Source: Flammula alnicola (lineage: Eukaryota > Basidiomycota > Agaricomycetes > Agaricales > Strophariaceae). From it: a stretch of 16,692 nt of DNA. Made by a program: the position numbers and the translations under genes. Position 1 is the stretch's first letter. The number at the start of each line of letters is the position of its first letter. The stretch covers positions 1-16,692 of the forward strand of contig JADNRV010000705.1 in assembly GCA_015499995.1 (NCBI GenBank), given 5' to 3'. Below, in pieces: positions 1 to 8,559 of the stretch. Under the pieces are notes generated by a model. That model had not been told where the DNA came from and ran no database searches. It was given only the letters and a program-made list of their open reading frames with translations.

Positions 1-144
1 AGCTGCATCCGGGGCGGGTAGGGCGGTAGAACGGTCCATGATGGTGACATCCGTGTAACCTCTTTGCAGTAGATGGTATGCTGTGGACACCCCGAAGCAT
101 CCTGCCCCAACGATGACAATTTTTTCATTCTTCGGGAGGATCAT
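1..144 (-). CDS. FAD-dependent amine oxidase, N-terminus (fructosyl-amine/sarcosine oxidase type), partial
   Basis: This is the first 48 codons of a flavoprotein read leftward from an ATG at 144-142; the rest lies outside the window. The opening is a dinucleotide-binding Rossmann fold. A beta strand (KIVIVGAG) leads into G13-x-G15-x-x-G18 with helix sequence VSTAYHLLQRG, and strand VTIMDRS places an acidic residue (D37) where the FAD ribose is held. The following LPAPDAA, just after beta-2, resembles the start of the region that in fungal fructosyl-amino-acid oxidases (Amadoriases) continues with an AASTD-like motif. From family knowledge, such enzymes oxidise a secondary amine or glycated amino acid, releasing H2O2. 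The exact substrate cannot be told from 48 residues; saccharopine or sarcosine oxidase relatives remain possible. No intron is seen in this part. The start has only six residues before the first strand, which is normal for the family. Confidence 0.85.
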   Translation of the reverse strand, partial: MILPKNEKIVIVGAGCFGVSTAYHLLQRGYTDVTIMDRSTALPAPDAA

Positions 145-496
145 GGTAGTAATAAGAAGACAAGAGGGGTGCAATGGATAGGGCGCCAGATCATGATAAG
201 TTTTGGTTATGACTGGAACGAGGATATACTAGATGCGACGCACACCCTATATTTAGATCGATCAGGCGCTCGACACTGTGTCGAATGCGACCTCTATTGA
301 CGACACTCCTTGTTTGTAGTGTCACGTGTGTCGCCGTTCACACTCACCCACGTGACGAGCTCACGAATCGGCTCAGCTCGTCCGGATTTGGAATCCGATG
401 CGGCATTCTTACCACGATCGCCTCTTCCTTCCCTTCCACCACCCCCAACGTCGTTGACACCCACCAAGGTCGCCGTCGCGACTTCGGGAGGTTGCT

Positions 497-562
497 GCGA
501 GTACCCGAAAGCCACGAGGAGCACGCAAAGCGAACAACGACGAGCCAAGAGGGCTCGTCGTC
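497..562. repeat. Diverged intergenic repeat, copy A, ending in a hairpin
   Basis: This segment aligns with 972-1035 over about 65 bases: both run gagt-cccgaa-gcc-aggagcacg and end in a perfect or near-perfect palindrome. In this copy the hairpin arms are 537-546 (acgacgagcc) and 552-561 (ggctcgtcgt), ten paired bases around a five-base loop. A third, weaker relative lies at about 789-850. Function is unknown. It could be remains of a small transposable element or a local duplication. Confidence 0.6.
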
Positions 563-971
563 AAAATTGTGCAGCAAACAACATGACAGCGACGGTGAAG
601 AAGGCAGCGAGGAGAGTGAAGGCGAGGACAGACGCCAGGTGAGTACCGAACCACACCACACAACCCCCGCTGACCCCTATGTCCCACCCTTTCACACAGA
701 TCGCGGGTTGAGGCTGCCACCTCCCCGCTGTCCGTTGTTCCGACCAGCAACTGAGAGGCCACACGACACGTTGAAAACCACCGCAGCCCCACGAGTCCCA
801 CAAGCCCATCGCAAGTGCGAGAAACAAACGACCACGGGCCGCATGACAGCAGACAGCAAAAGGAGAGAAAACGAGGGCTAGGTACGTCGCCAGGCGCCCC
901 GTGCAGCATTGCTGACCCCCCCACCGCCGTATCATCCGCGAAGAGGACGTCAACGACAATGCCAACGCTGC

Positions 972-1035
972 CACGAGTGCCCGAAGGCCCCCAGGAGCAC
1001 GAAGAGGACGACAACGAGCCATGAGGGCTCGTCGT
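972..1035. repeat. Diverged intergenic repeat, copy C, ending in a hairpin
   Basis: This is the second clear copy of the 65-base repeat at 497-562. The hairpin arms are 1011-1020 and 1026-1035, with one mismatch in the left arm (acaacgagcc against acgacgagcc), while the right arm is identical to copy A. The shared palindromic end in both copies suggests it is part of the repeated unit rather than chance. Confidence 0.55.
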
Positions 1036-1407
1036 CCACATCGCATATCACAGGTGCACGAAGGCCCATGCACTATGCATGCATGCCGATGGGCACGGGC
1101 ACGCACATGCCACCCCAATGTCCAATCCCCTTCCCTTTAACGAGCGCCCGCGGCTCGTAGTATTTACTTCATGTACTAGATTTCAATATATTAATTTGAC
1201 CCTTCTTAATATGTAAATAGTTTTTGCCAAGTTCCGTATGCGCACGCATTCAACTTAAGAGGGGCTTTTGAAAATTCGTGTATCATTATTTTCGTCTGTT
1301 ACTAATTAATAGTAAGGTCAAGTCTAGGGCAAGCTGGTTTGTCCGAGTCGTCCTCCAATCTACTCAAGGCACCACGAAGAGCGACACACTTCCCTTGAAG
1401 CGTGACA

Positions 1408-1487
1408 GATCATCGACACACTCTCACGGCTCTATGTCGACACACCTGGCTAACTGTGTCAAAGATTGGCTCGATGTGTCGTTGATC
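1408..1487. repeat. Imperfect inverted repeat rich in cgacac/gtgtcg
   Basis: Arms 1408-1420 (gatcatcgacaca) and 1475-1487 (tgtgtcgttgatc) are reverse complements at 12 of 13 positions around a 54-base spacer. Further inverted copies of the same word flank it, for example cgacacactctc at 1414-1425 and gggagtgtgtcg at 1504-1515. The surrounding 140 bases carry many cgacac or gtgtcg words. It may be the core of a small non-autonomous element, but no target-site duplication was identified. Confidence 0.45.
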
Positions 1488-1905
1488 CGCATCGTCCGGA
1501 TTTGGGGAGTGTGTCGAATGTGGTCTACCCTGGACTGGAACTGGAGAAAAGAGATTACAACCATCAATGCATCAATGTTAATCTTATCTTTCTGTTCCTA
1601 GCTCGTCATAAGTATTGATCGAGCCGAGATCATCGCACGCTAATTATCACGGAGATTCCGGATCATACTAACTGCTTCCGACGGGGACAGTAGACTCCTT
1701 ATCCTGAGGCTAGCTCTTACTTGACTGTTGTGAAAGCGCGTGCAAATCCGATATTCAAAGATAATATGTACATGTGGCAAATATATGATGACGACGACGA
1801 TGCATATGTGGGTGGTTGTGTCTCTATGTGTCTATTCTAAGCTAGTCGATAATGAATAAATATTACGTTCTTCTCCGAGGAAGTGAAGGCAGAAAAGGCA
1901 ACATT

Positions 1906-4570
1906 TTATAGTGAAGAGAATAAGTCAACAACAATTGGTTGCAATTTCCCATCACGAATAGCCTATTATAAGTAGTCGAGTTGAGTAACACAAATATACT
2001 GTGGAAAAAGAACAGAAACACGTACCTCGTGAATGAGCGATACATTCTGGCCAACAGTGACATCTTCCACACCCAGACCGTTCTCGAACCGGTGGTAGTT
2101 CTCTGATCCGTGCATCCTGATACCCAGCGTGACTCGGACAAATTCGTAGACAGACCGAGTCTTGTTGAGATAAGGGATGGCTGGAGCGGGTCCTCGTGCT
2201 CCTGAGAGATAATCCCTTCTCAGCTCGTCCAGCAAGGTATACAACCTTTCAGCAACCCGCGAACGGAAAGATGGGATCGAAGTCAGAGCACCGGCAACCA
2301 AAGACGCGTCAGCGAACGACGGTCCAGTGAAGAAATCGAGAAGGGCAGTCGTGCTCGAAGCAGCGATTTTCTGCACCCTCTCCCTGGCGTCCATGGTGCT
2401 TGTCGCGTCGAAGGTATCATGCATTGCAATAGTGACCTTTGATATGATCTTGGCCGAGGCATCTTCCGAAAGAAGAGAACCGAAAGCAGCTGCGAATTCT
2501 TCTGAGACAATCTTTGTAAGACCTTCATGGAATTCGTGTTGAAGAGCTCTCAGATCCAAGGCTATGAGATTGAAATTAAATTGGGATCATGTATGAGTAT
2601 CGAGTTGTTCATACCTTGACAGATGGCATAGAGGTACGACGACATCAAGATGGACAGAGTTTCCAAAGAGTTGACGGTAGCACGTGCAGAGATCAGTGCC
2701 AGTGAACTATAAATAAGTCAGTATTGGAGACGGTTTGATAGGAATAAAACAAGTCTAGTGCTTACTTGACAGCCTGATTGTGCATTTCGGCAGATTGGAT
2801 GTGTGTCGAGACGGGATTGGCCAAGTATCCAAGCTCAGCAACGTACGCAGCGGAGGCAATGTCAATACCCTTTGCGTGATAGTTGAGCGATGGGTCCGTG
2901 GCAGCGAGGGAAGGCGGCAGACCCCGGTTCATGGCCGGATTGATGAGTTCAGCGCACTGAGCAAAGACGAGCTTGCCGAGATGATGAAGGCTGAGACGTG
3001 TCTTTTCCATGGTGTTTGTCACAGCCATAGCCTGGAAGTTACCGCCGTGGTGTACATGTCCTGTTTCACCGTCAACGAGAGGATTGTCAGTGGCTGGGAG
3101 AAGAGAAAGGAGTTAATAGTTTTCATTTGACGGGAACGAATCGACCTACTGGAGTTGCACTCGATTGTGATTGTCTTGAGTGATTGAAGCAGGTCTTCGA
3201 CTTGAGGGCCGATAAACTGCGGGGCAGTTCGAAGTGCGTAACGGTCCTGGCGAAGAGTGCCTTCATCCTCCGCGATTGTGACCTCCTCTTCGTGGCCTTG
3301 TGCGAATGTGCTGCCTTCCAACAGGCCGAAGATATTCTTAGCCGTCTCGATCTAGAAAAAATTGTAAAGAGATATAAATACACAACAAAAAATTTTACAC
3401 ACCTGACCAGGATGAGGGCGAGCAATATTGCTGATGAAGGGATCAAAGGACGCCCGAGTTCCTGCGAGGGCCTCTGTGCCCATAGCCGTCAAAACTTGGG
3501 ACAGAAGGGTAAGATGAACGGCATCGTTCAAGGCCAGCGAGGCCAAAGATGCAGAAAATGCAGTGCCGTTCAAAATTCCAAGGTGTTCCTTAGAGACAAG
3601 AGGGATGGGCGCAATGCCATGTGCCTCAAGCGCCTGTACAGATGAGACGATCTTGCGTCCACCAAAGGCCGCGGAACCATCAAATACCCTTATGGAAGGG
3701 TTACCGATGAGTGTACCGGCAATGTAAGACAAAGGCGAAAGATCTATGAATGCGCAAAATTAGAAGGGGATAAAAGTAAAAATGAAGGGATCCTCTACAT
3801 ACCTCCAGATGCGGAGATACTTCCGCGCAACGGAACGAGGGGGGTAACATTGGCACGAAGGAGTTCGTTCATTTTCTCAATTAGCTCCCACCTGACACCC
3901 GAATGGCCGCGAATGAGAGAATTCATGCGAATAAGGATAGCTCCTCGGACCCATGCTTCTGGCATGCTCGTGGAGGAGAGAGGGTCAAGAAGAGGGAGCA
4001 CATCGAGAGGCTTGGTAGATGAGGGAAGCACACCACTGTGCTGGTGTTGGAGGAGTGCGTTACCCAGAAGGATAGGTTGATCAGTGCGAGTATCGGCGCT
4101 TCCACCGAATCCTGTAGACACGCCATATACGCTCAGACCCGCGTCAACCTTGTCAGCGATAGCCTTACGGCTCTTCGCGATTTTGGTTTTCAGCGCTGGG
4201 GAGTCTTCGAGCGCAACGGATGCATGGTATCTTGCCGCCGCTGTAACAGCTGCGATAGAAAGGTTCTGTCCATCGACAATGACTAGTTTACCATTCCTAT
4301 TTATTGTGAATTAATAAGAAGAAATGGTTGAAATGGCGGAACTAACTTGTAGCTGTCTAGTTCCTGGTAAGATTGGATGAATTCCTCGACAAGAGCTGTG
4401 GAGAGTGGTTTGCGTGGCAGGAGTTTGGAAAGCGACCGCACAGTCCGTGTCGGGGTGGTCTCTTCTTTCGCAGTCACTTTGGTGACGAAGCCAGTCTCGC
4501 GTACAACAGTAGTCGATGCTGACGAGGACTTGCGAGCAGGGTTCTTGGTTTCGGCAGAGATGATAGTCAT
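1906..4570 (-). CDS. PAL: Phenylalanine ammonia-lyase, complete, 8 exons
   Basis: The enzyme deaminates L-Phe (and possibly L-Tyr) to trans-cinnamate (or p-coumarate) and ammonia in the cytosol. Coding exons on the minus strand are 4570-4347, 4296-3803, 3743-3403, 3351-3150, 3093-2766, 2706-2615, 2561-2026 and 1962-1906. They give 757 aa, a normal length for fungal PAL, and all seven introns (50-63 nt) are GT-AG with consistent phase. The autocatalytic MIO triad Ala237-Ser238-Gly239 sits in [16 protein letters not shown], with intron 2 splitting the codon for the following Asp. Catalytic Tyr132 lies in [10 protein letters not shown]. The selectivity pair is His159-Gln160 (LLQHQHSGV), as in yeast enzymes that use both Phe and Tyr. 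Downstream, [23 protein letters not shown] and [14 protein letters not shown] are family hallmarks. The first 60 residues are Ser/Thr/Lys-rich and variable, as usual. The start is the first ATG of the frame, with A at -3 context. The C-terminus ends [13 protein letters not shown] in a tiny last exon. Confidence 0.97.
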
Positions 4571-4688
4571 TGCTGAGGATCGAGTAAAACAAGTTCAGAT
4601 AAGATATGTGAGGCTGGAGTTGCTCTAGAGACCCTGTGAGATGCAAGGGGAGAAGGTATTGGTGAATCATAGCAGGTACAGCCTAGGG

Positions 4689-4696
4689 TATATATA
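4689..4696 (-). promoter_or_regulatory. TATA box for the PAL gene
   Basis: A TATATATA run lies about 120 nt upstream of the PAL ATG at 4570, a usual distance for a regulated fungal gene. The octamer is the same on both strands, but the nearest downstream gene in this direction is PAL. Confidence 0.5.
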
Positions 4697-4817
4697 CAAA
4701 ATTCGAGAGAGAGATATGATTGTCAACGGTATAGATCCGAAAGGGATATGGGTGAAGCTAAGGACGGAAACCTGATGCACCACTTGCGATCACAAAATGG
4801 GATCCAGGATTCCTCCG

Positions 4818-4826
4818 ACCAATCAG
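4818..4826 (+). promoter_or_regulatory. CCAAT box
   Basis: The sequence accaatcag around 4818-4826 matches the extended CCAAT consensus bound by the fungal HAP/CBF complex. It lies about 250 nt upstream of PAL and works in either orientation, so it could serve PAL or a rightward gene. Evidence is motif and position only. Confidence 0.3.
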
Positions 4827-5162
4827 GAATCCGAAATCCGTTTCAACCATCTTTGGTCCCGATTCCACAGGCCATCTTCTTCTTTTCCTAATCTTTCTCT
4901 CACATGTGTCCCAGAATCTCTATTTTTTCTTCACCTTCTTCCTGTCAGAAGTGCAACTAAATCTTCAGACTAAAGTCTTGCCAACAACTGCGTGGCTAAA
5001 CCATAGTTTGAACTTGAACGTCAACCATCTATTTCTGGGCAGCACAGTGCCCGCACGACGCTCGCGGCGCGACTACACAGAATCTTCTCAAGACGATCAA
5101 TAAGTCCAACAGGCAGTGCTAATTTCTGTCTTGAACTACTAATTCGGCCGACCTCCAGACAT

Positions 5163-5739
5163 GGAAAGAATACATCCCCGTGGCGCAGCCGCCGTGGTTT
5201 GTGGAAGATGACACTGACTCAGACTTGTTTTCGTTCCGATCCTTGCCGTTATGAACGCGAATGATTAGCAATTTGGCAATGTTGCGACAGTGCCTTCTGC
5301 AGACTCCATCGGCGACTTTGTTTGTGAGCTACTCCGGGTTGTGGAAGCGTTGAATAACCGTTAATCTTGTATTATATTCCAGACACAACATTCTGCTCCA
5401 AAAACACTATGCTACATCCTTGGCTCCACCGACTTTGTTTCGGCCAAGTATGCACTTCTATTTTTATTGCCACGCGCCACATTAGCATCTTCTGTCGCCT
5501 CTGTCGTTGCAATATTAATTGTGATGCAAATTCAAGTACAATCGCGCCGAAGGGGACGCGAGGCCATGATGAAGATGATCCAGGAACACAATACTATCAG
5601 ACGGTCAGTTTCCGTCGGTCATCACGAAGCTCGTTTTCGTTTCCTTCTGGGAATTAACCCTGGGGAGGCCGCACCGGTCGTCTATGAGAAATACGGATTT
5701 CTTTTCCCGTCGGTTACGGATTCGGGGGCCTATAGATAA
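5163..5739 (+). CDS. Unresolved small gene or gene remnant, weak cyclin-box resemblance
   Basis: Coding-like blocks occur here but no full gene can be closed. Block 1 (5163-5200 or longer) reads TWKEYIPVAQPPWF after a possible acceptor CTCCAG. Block 2 (5269-5340, acceptor GATTAG) reads QFGNVATVP..IGDFVCELLRV. Block 3 (5383-5739, acceptor TTCCAG) begins TQHSAPKTLCYILG and ends at TAA 5737-5739. Joining blocks 2 and 3 across a 42-nt intron gives FVCELLRVTQHSAP, which resembles the first helices of Pho85-type cyclin boxes, but the rest does not continue convincingly as a cyclin. Block 3 also contains a hydrophobic stretch (about 5443-5532) followed by QSRRRGREAMMKM, so a membrane protein is another reading. 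A simpler two-exon model starts at ATG 5261 with donor GTGAGC at 5324 and gives 139 aa. A pseudogene is quite possible. Confidence 0.33.
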
Positions 5740-6392
5740 GAACTTCATGGTCGGTATATCGCTCCGCCGACCGCTAACGAATATTGCCTTGGTTTTGGCA
5801 AGTGGATTAGTCTCGTCCCTTGATGAGGTGAGTGATTTTCTTACAACGAAGTCGAGATACCGTACTTACCAAGTGGGTTAAAGTTAGTACTAGTAGACCG
5901 CCTTGATCATCGCAATGACAGCCTATTGTCGTAAAGTCCGAAGAAGACCAGGAGATAGATATTTATAACTTTAAGTGATACGTGAAGATGCTGGAGATCA
6001 GGCTTTGTTCGTCAATGATTTGCGATTATAGGTTTAACGAGAGACTCGAACTGCAACCTCCAGACGTGGTCAGACGGTCTCACTCGGCCACGCCAGCAGG
6101 TAAGGCTTAGATCTTTCCTAACATAAATTACCATTTGAGGCGGTGAGATGGGGTTGAAGGAGCTCATGTCTCACCACAGCCTCCAAAAAATTGTAAAACA
6201 GACAAATTTACGACGAATTTCTTGATGAGAGAGAAAGGATAAGGCACGCACAGGTGTCGGAGGCGTTCTTGCCGACCTGACAGGTCCTGGAAATACGCTG
6301 ATTACATCAGCAACTCATCAGATGCTGCAGTTTAATTTTGCTTTGAACACTCTTCTAAATTCCTGCCACGAAGACCTTGGACTTTTCTCAAG
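5740..6392. other. Intergenic region upstream of FCF1
   Basis: No gene is supported. An open frame at 5684-5881 overlaps the end of the preceding locus and may be a frame-shifted remnant of it. A tRNA-like sequence at 6031-6100 is listed separately. The last 200 bases before the FCF1 ATG should hold its promoter; I see no clear TATA box, which is usual for ribosome-biogenesis genes. Confidence 0.5.
6031..6100 (-). pseudogene. tRNA-like sequence (possible tRNA remnant)
   Basis: Read on the minus strand, TGGCCGAGTGAG (6090-6079) resembles a pol III A box of a Leu/Ser-type tRNA. AGTTCGAGTCT (about 6052-6042) resembles a B box, at a tRNA-like spacing. However, I cannot pair a seven-base acceptor stem, the T stem has mismatches, and no clear anticodon arm forms. 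It is therefore better read as a degenerate tRNA or tRNA-derived element than a working gene. Confidence 0.3.
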
Positions 6393-7285
6393 ATGGTTTA
6401 TCTCAATCTCCTTATACACCAAAACTCTCGGGGTTGACTGATGGATTTCAGGGAAAAGCAAAGAAAACGAGAAAGTTCGCAACCGTCAAACGGATGCTCA
6501 ATCCCAATGACATTCGACTGTGAGGAAAACATATCACAAAACGTCTAATTTCGACGTTTGCTCATCAGAATGTCTTCCAAAGAAAGGAGAACCAGTTGAA
6601 GCAGAAGAAGAAAGAAGAGGAGGAGAAAGCCAAGGCCGTTCGTCGAGTGTGAGTTTTTGATCGTCACTATTCTGCCTGTTGGCTAAGCCATCCACGCAAG
6701 GCCTCAAGTTGCCTCCTCTTTGTTTCTAGCCCATAACACGGCACTCGTACCGCCGTATCGGGTGCTCATCGATACGAATTTCATCAATTTCAGTCTTCAA
6801 AATAAACTGGAGCTCATCAGTGGGATGATGGACTGTCTATATGCGAAATGTGAGCCGTTAGCATCGTCCAGCTTCTTTTCAATCTGTGTCGGCCTAACGC
6901 TTCTCTCACTCGCAGGCATTCCTTGCGTGACGGACTGCGTAATGGCTGAACTAGAAAAGCTCGGTCATCGGTATCGCGTTGCCCTTCGGTCAGTGAGATA
7001 TTGATTGGCATTTAGCCGCAAAGAACCACATTCTAAAAACAAATACTCTTCTTCCGCAGTGTGGCCCGAGACCCTCGATTCGAGCGCCTTCGTTGTTCAC
7101 ATACTGGGACATACGCCGATGATTGCTTGGTGCAGCGTGTTACGGCACATAAATGCTACATTGTAGCGACTTGCGATCGAGAACTGCGCCGTCGCATCCG
7201 ACAAGTGCCTGGCGTCCCTTTGATGTATATCGTGAAGAGAAGATACGCTATCGAACGTCTGCCAGACCAAGGTGCACCGAGCTAA
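6393..7285 (+). CDS. FCF1: rRNA-processing protein FCF1/UTP24 (PIN nuclease), complete, 6 exons
   Basis: FCF1/Utp24 is the nucleolar PIN-domain endonuclease of the small-subunit processome that cuts pre-rRNA at the A1/A2 sites. Exons are 6393-6395, 6452-6519, 6583-6648, 6701-6849, 6916-6988 and 7060-7285, giving 194 aa (the yeast protein has 189). The N-terminus [10 protein letters not shown] is diagnostic, followed by a Lys/Glu-rich helix [20 protein letters not shown] acidic residues are visible: D70 in [14 protein letters not shown]107 in [15 protein letters not shown]140-D141 in [12 protein letters not shown], and D159 in [11 protein letters not shown]. The C-terminus ends [13 protein letters not shown]. 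The first coding exon is only the ATG, with GTTTAT beginning the intron straight after it. Intron 2 uses the acceptor CCAAAG at 6582; the earlier CATCAG at 6568 would put the protein out of frame. All phases agree. Confidence 0.96.
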
Positions 7286-7618
7286 GGACCTGTTAATATT
7301 CTATCGACGGTTGCTTTGTTGGTTACTTTTTGTATCATGCACTCCACTTTGTTATTGTATTTTTATCGTAGGTATGTGAGTTTTTCCGAACCCTGCAAGT
7401 CCATTGGGATACTCAAGATTATCTTTCTTTCCAGCTGTTTATGTTAGCTATTTCTTATGGAATGTGATAGGGGTTGCGTCGACTGACAATCTATCGTCAT
7501 TATCCGCTATATCATTCTGGCGGTGCGGATATCCATCCAGCATATTCCTCTCAAGCAGTGGCTCCTCGGTCGACTTCATCATTTATCGCGCAAATAGCAA
7601 TCCTCGTATTTGATATTT
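7286..7618. other. FCF1 3' region and upstream region of the next gene
   Basis: This gap holds the FCF1 3' untranslated region, T-rich around 7310-7370, and the leader of the small gene that follows. Two overlapping open frames (7404-7613 and 7474-7770) run through it, but they are hydrophobic, unrecognised and conflict with the better-supported ATG at 7619. Confidence 0.45.
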
Positions 7619-8151
7619 ATGGATTTCTCCGACAGTTCAGCTGGGACGCCTTCTTCATCCTCGTCTGTGCCTGTCTCGAAGCATATCCAGATGTCATATT
7701 TCTCTGGTCCGCCAGTCGCCCGTCAGCGTCGCACTCAATTCCTTCTGCTGTTGCCTTATCATGCAAATGATAGACCATATTTGTAGGTTGCTATTCTCAC
7801 AAAATTCAAGAAATAGGTGTTCTTTTGCTCATCATAGATGCTAACTACGTGTGCTTTTGATACCAAGGCACAGGGGAATAGGACGCTCACAGAGAATTAT
7901 TTGTATCTTGACACCAGACTGGCGCTACAGGGACCGAAGATTTTCTGCTCAAGCGTTCGATGTGACGGTTCAACCTGCGATCTACCAGCAAGGAACCCTA
8001 GGATTCCAACTACGTCAGATTGAAATTGAAGGATTGACGAGAACTGTAAGATGCCAGGCTACATACGATGCTGTGCAAAATTTACCAGACTCAGAATGCT
8101 GTGTCATTTCCCGGTTCCGCGCCACGCGACGACAGTTTTAACTGGTTTTAG
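7619..8151 (+). CDS. Hypothetical protein, small spliced gene, model tentative
   Basis: I do not recognise this gene. The frame opens at ATG 7619 with an in-frame TAG just upstream and reads a Ser-rich start (MDFSDSSAGTPSSSSSVP), then a basic/hydrophobic stretch RQRRTQFLLLLPYHANDRPYL. A donor GTAGGT at 7783 and a strong branch site (TGCTAAC near 7837-7843) support an intron ending at 7867 or 7873. Exon 2 continues to 8045 with RIICILTPDWRYRDRRF and IYQQGTLGFQLRQIEIEGL, which looks like a beta-rich domain. A second intron (8046 to 8088 or 8094) leads to a short last exon ending at TAG 8149-8151, about 130 aa in all. If that intron is kept, the frame ends at 8141 instead. Beyond the TAG the same frame stays open for about 30 codons, so a longer ancestral protein with a premature stop is possible. 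It lies head-to-tail between FCF1 and the Bles03-like gene. Confidence 0.45.
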
Positions 8152-8559
8152 GCGCCAGAGTTCCTCAACGGTTTCGGAACGATGAAAGCTGATGCTTGTG
8201 GTACTGCATCTTTTAGATCATCGGAATTTTTGAATGAAAGGCATGACTCAAGATGACTCGATAAGCCCTGGTGAGTCTGCATTTCGACTAGAAATGTGCA
8301 CGGGAACAAGTCACCGTAGTTTAAACATGCTATCTACGAATACTCAATACTTATGTAATGTCTCCGGTGATCATGTTGAGAGTTGGCCGTCCTCCTCCAC
8401 GTCCTCATCACAGTCAAGTTGGCAAGAGTCGAACGTATGGGTTTTGAAACAAGGGGTGATAATACCACCGCGTCGGAACACGTCAACAAGGCACAACAAC
8501 ACGGCCGCGGCGTAAGCACAATATTGGGTCGACGCGTACCCGTTCAATTTACAACTGCG
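8152..8559. other. Gap upstream of the Bles03-like gene
   Basis: Open frames at 8234-8515 (Ser/Thr/Asn-rich) and from 8383 onward run through here, but neither has splice support or recognisable motifs. The first might include a terminal exon of the preceding small gene: a good donor GTGAGT lies at 8271 and a possible acceptor TTTTAG at 8219. Otherwise this is promoter and leader for the gene starting at 8560. Confidence 0.35.

Larger units (their letters stand above)
145..1905. other. Long intergenic region: amine-oxidase promoter side and PAL downstream side
   Basis: No gene is supported here. The first kilobase (about 260-1150) is GC-rich and therefore open in several frames on both strands. 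Those frames are rich in Pro, Arg, Ser and Thr, overlap one another, have no splice pattern and match nothing I recognise, so I treat them as chance. It holds the diverged hairpin repeats listed separately. From about 1160 the base composition turns AT-rich, then a gtgtcg/cgacac-rich inverted repeat lies at 1383-1520, followed by featureless sequence up to the PAL stop codon. The left side should contain the promoter of the leftward amine oxidase gene; I see no convincing TATA box there. Confidence 0.6.
4571..5162. other. Intergenic: PAL promoter and possible divergent promoter
   Basis: This stretch holds the TATA and CCAAT motifs and a CT-rich tract (about 4872-4935) of the kind seen in fungal promoters and 5' leaders of rightward genes. 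A 65-codon open frame at 4906-5103 is present but has no recognisable homology and no good splice partner. I do not call it a gene, though its last part might be an upstream exon of the unresolved locus that follows. Confidence 0.4.

Noticed and set aside
285..1118. Several long overlapping open frames on both strands (up to about 210 codons)
   Set aside because: The stretch is GC-rich, so stops are rare by composition. The frames overlap in all directions, have no family motifs or splice pattern, and cover the intergenic repeats.
4906..5103. 65-codon plus-strand frame
   Set aside because: Hydrophobic start and basic end with no recognisable motif and no consistent donor to the coding-like blocks downstream.
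7404..7770. Two hydrophobic frames upstream of and overlapping the small gene
   Set aside because: They cross the FCF1 3' region and conflict with the frame at 7619, which has splice and branch-site support.
8234..8515. 93-codon Ser/Thr-rich frame before the Bles03-like gene
   Set aside because: No motif, no clear start context, and it ends just before the supported ATG at 8560. It could hold an exon of the previous gene but this cannot be shown.
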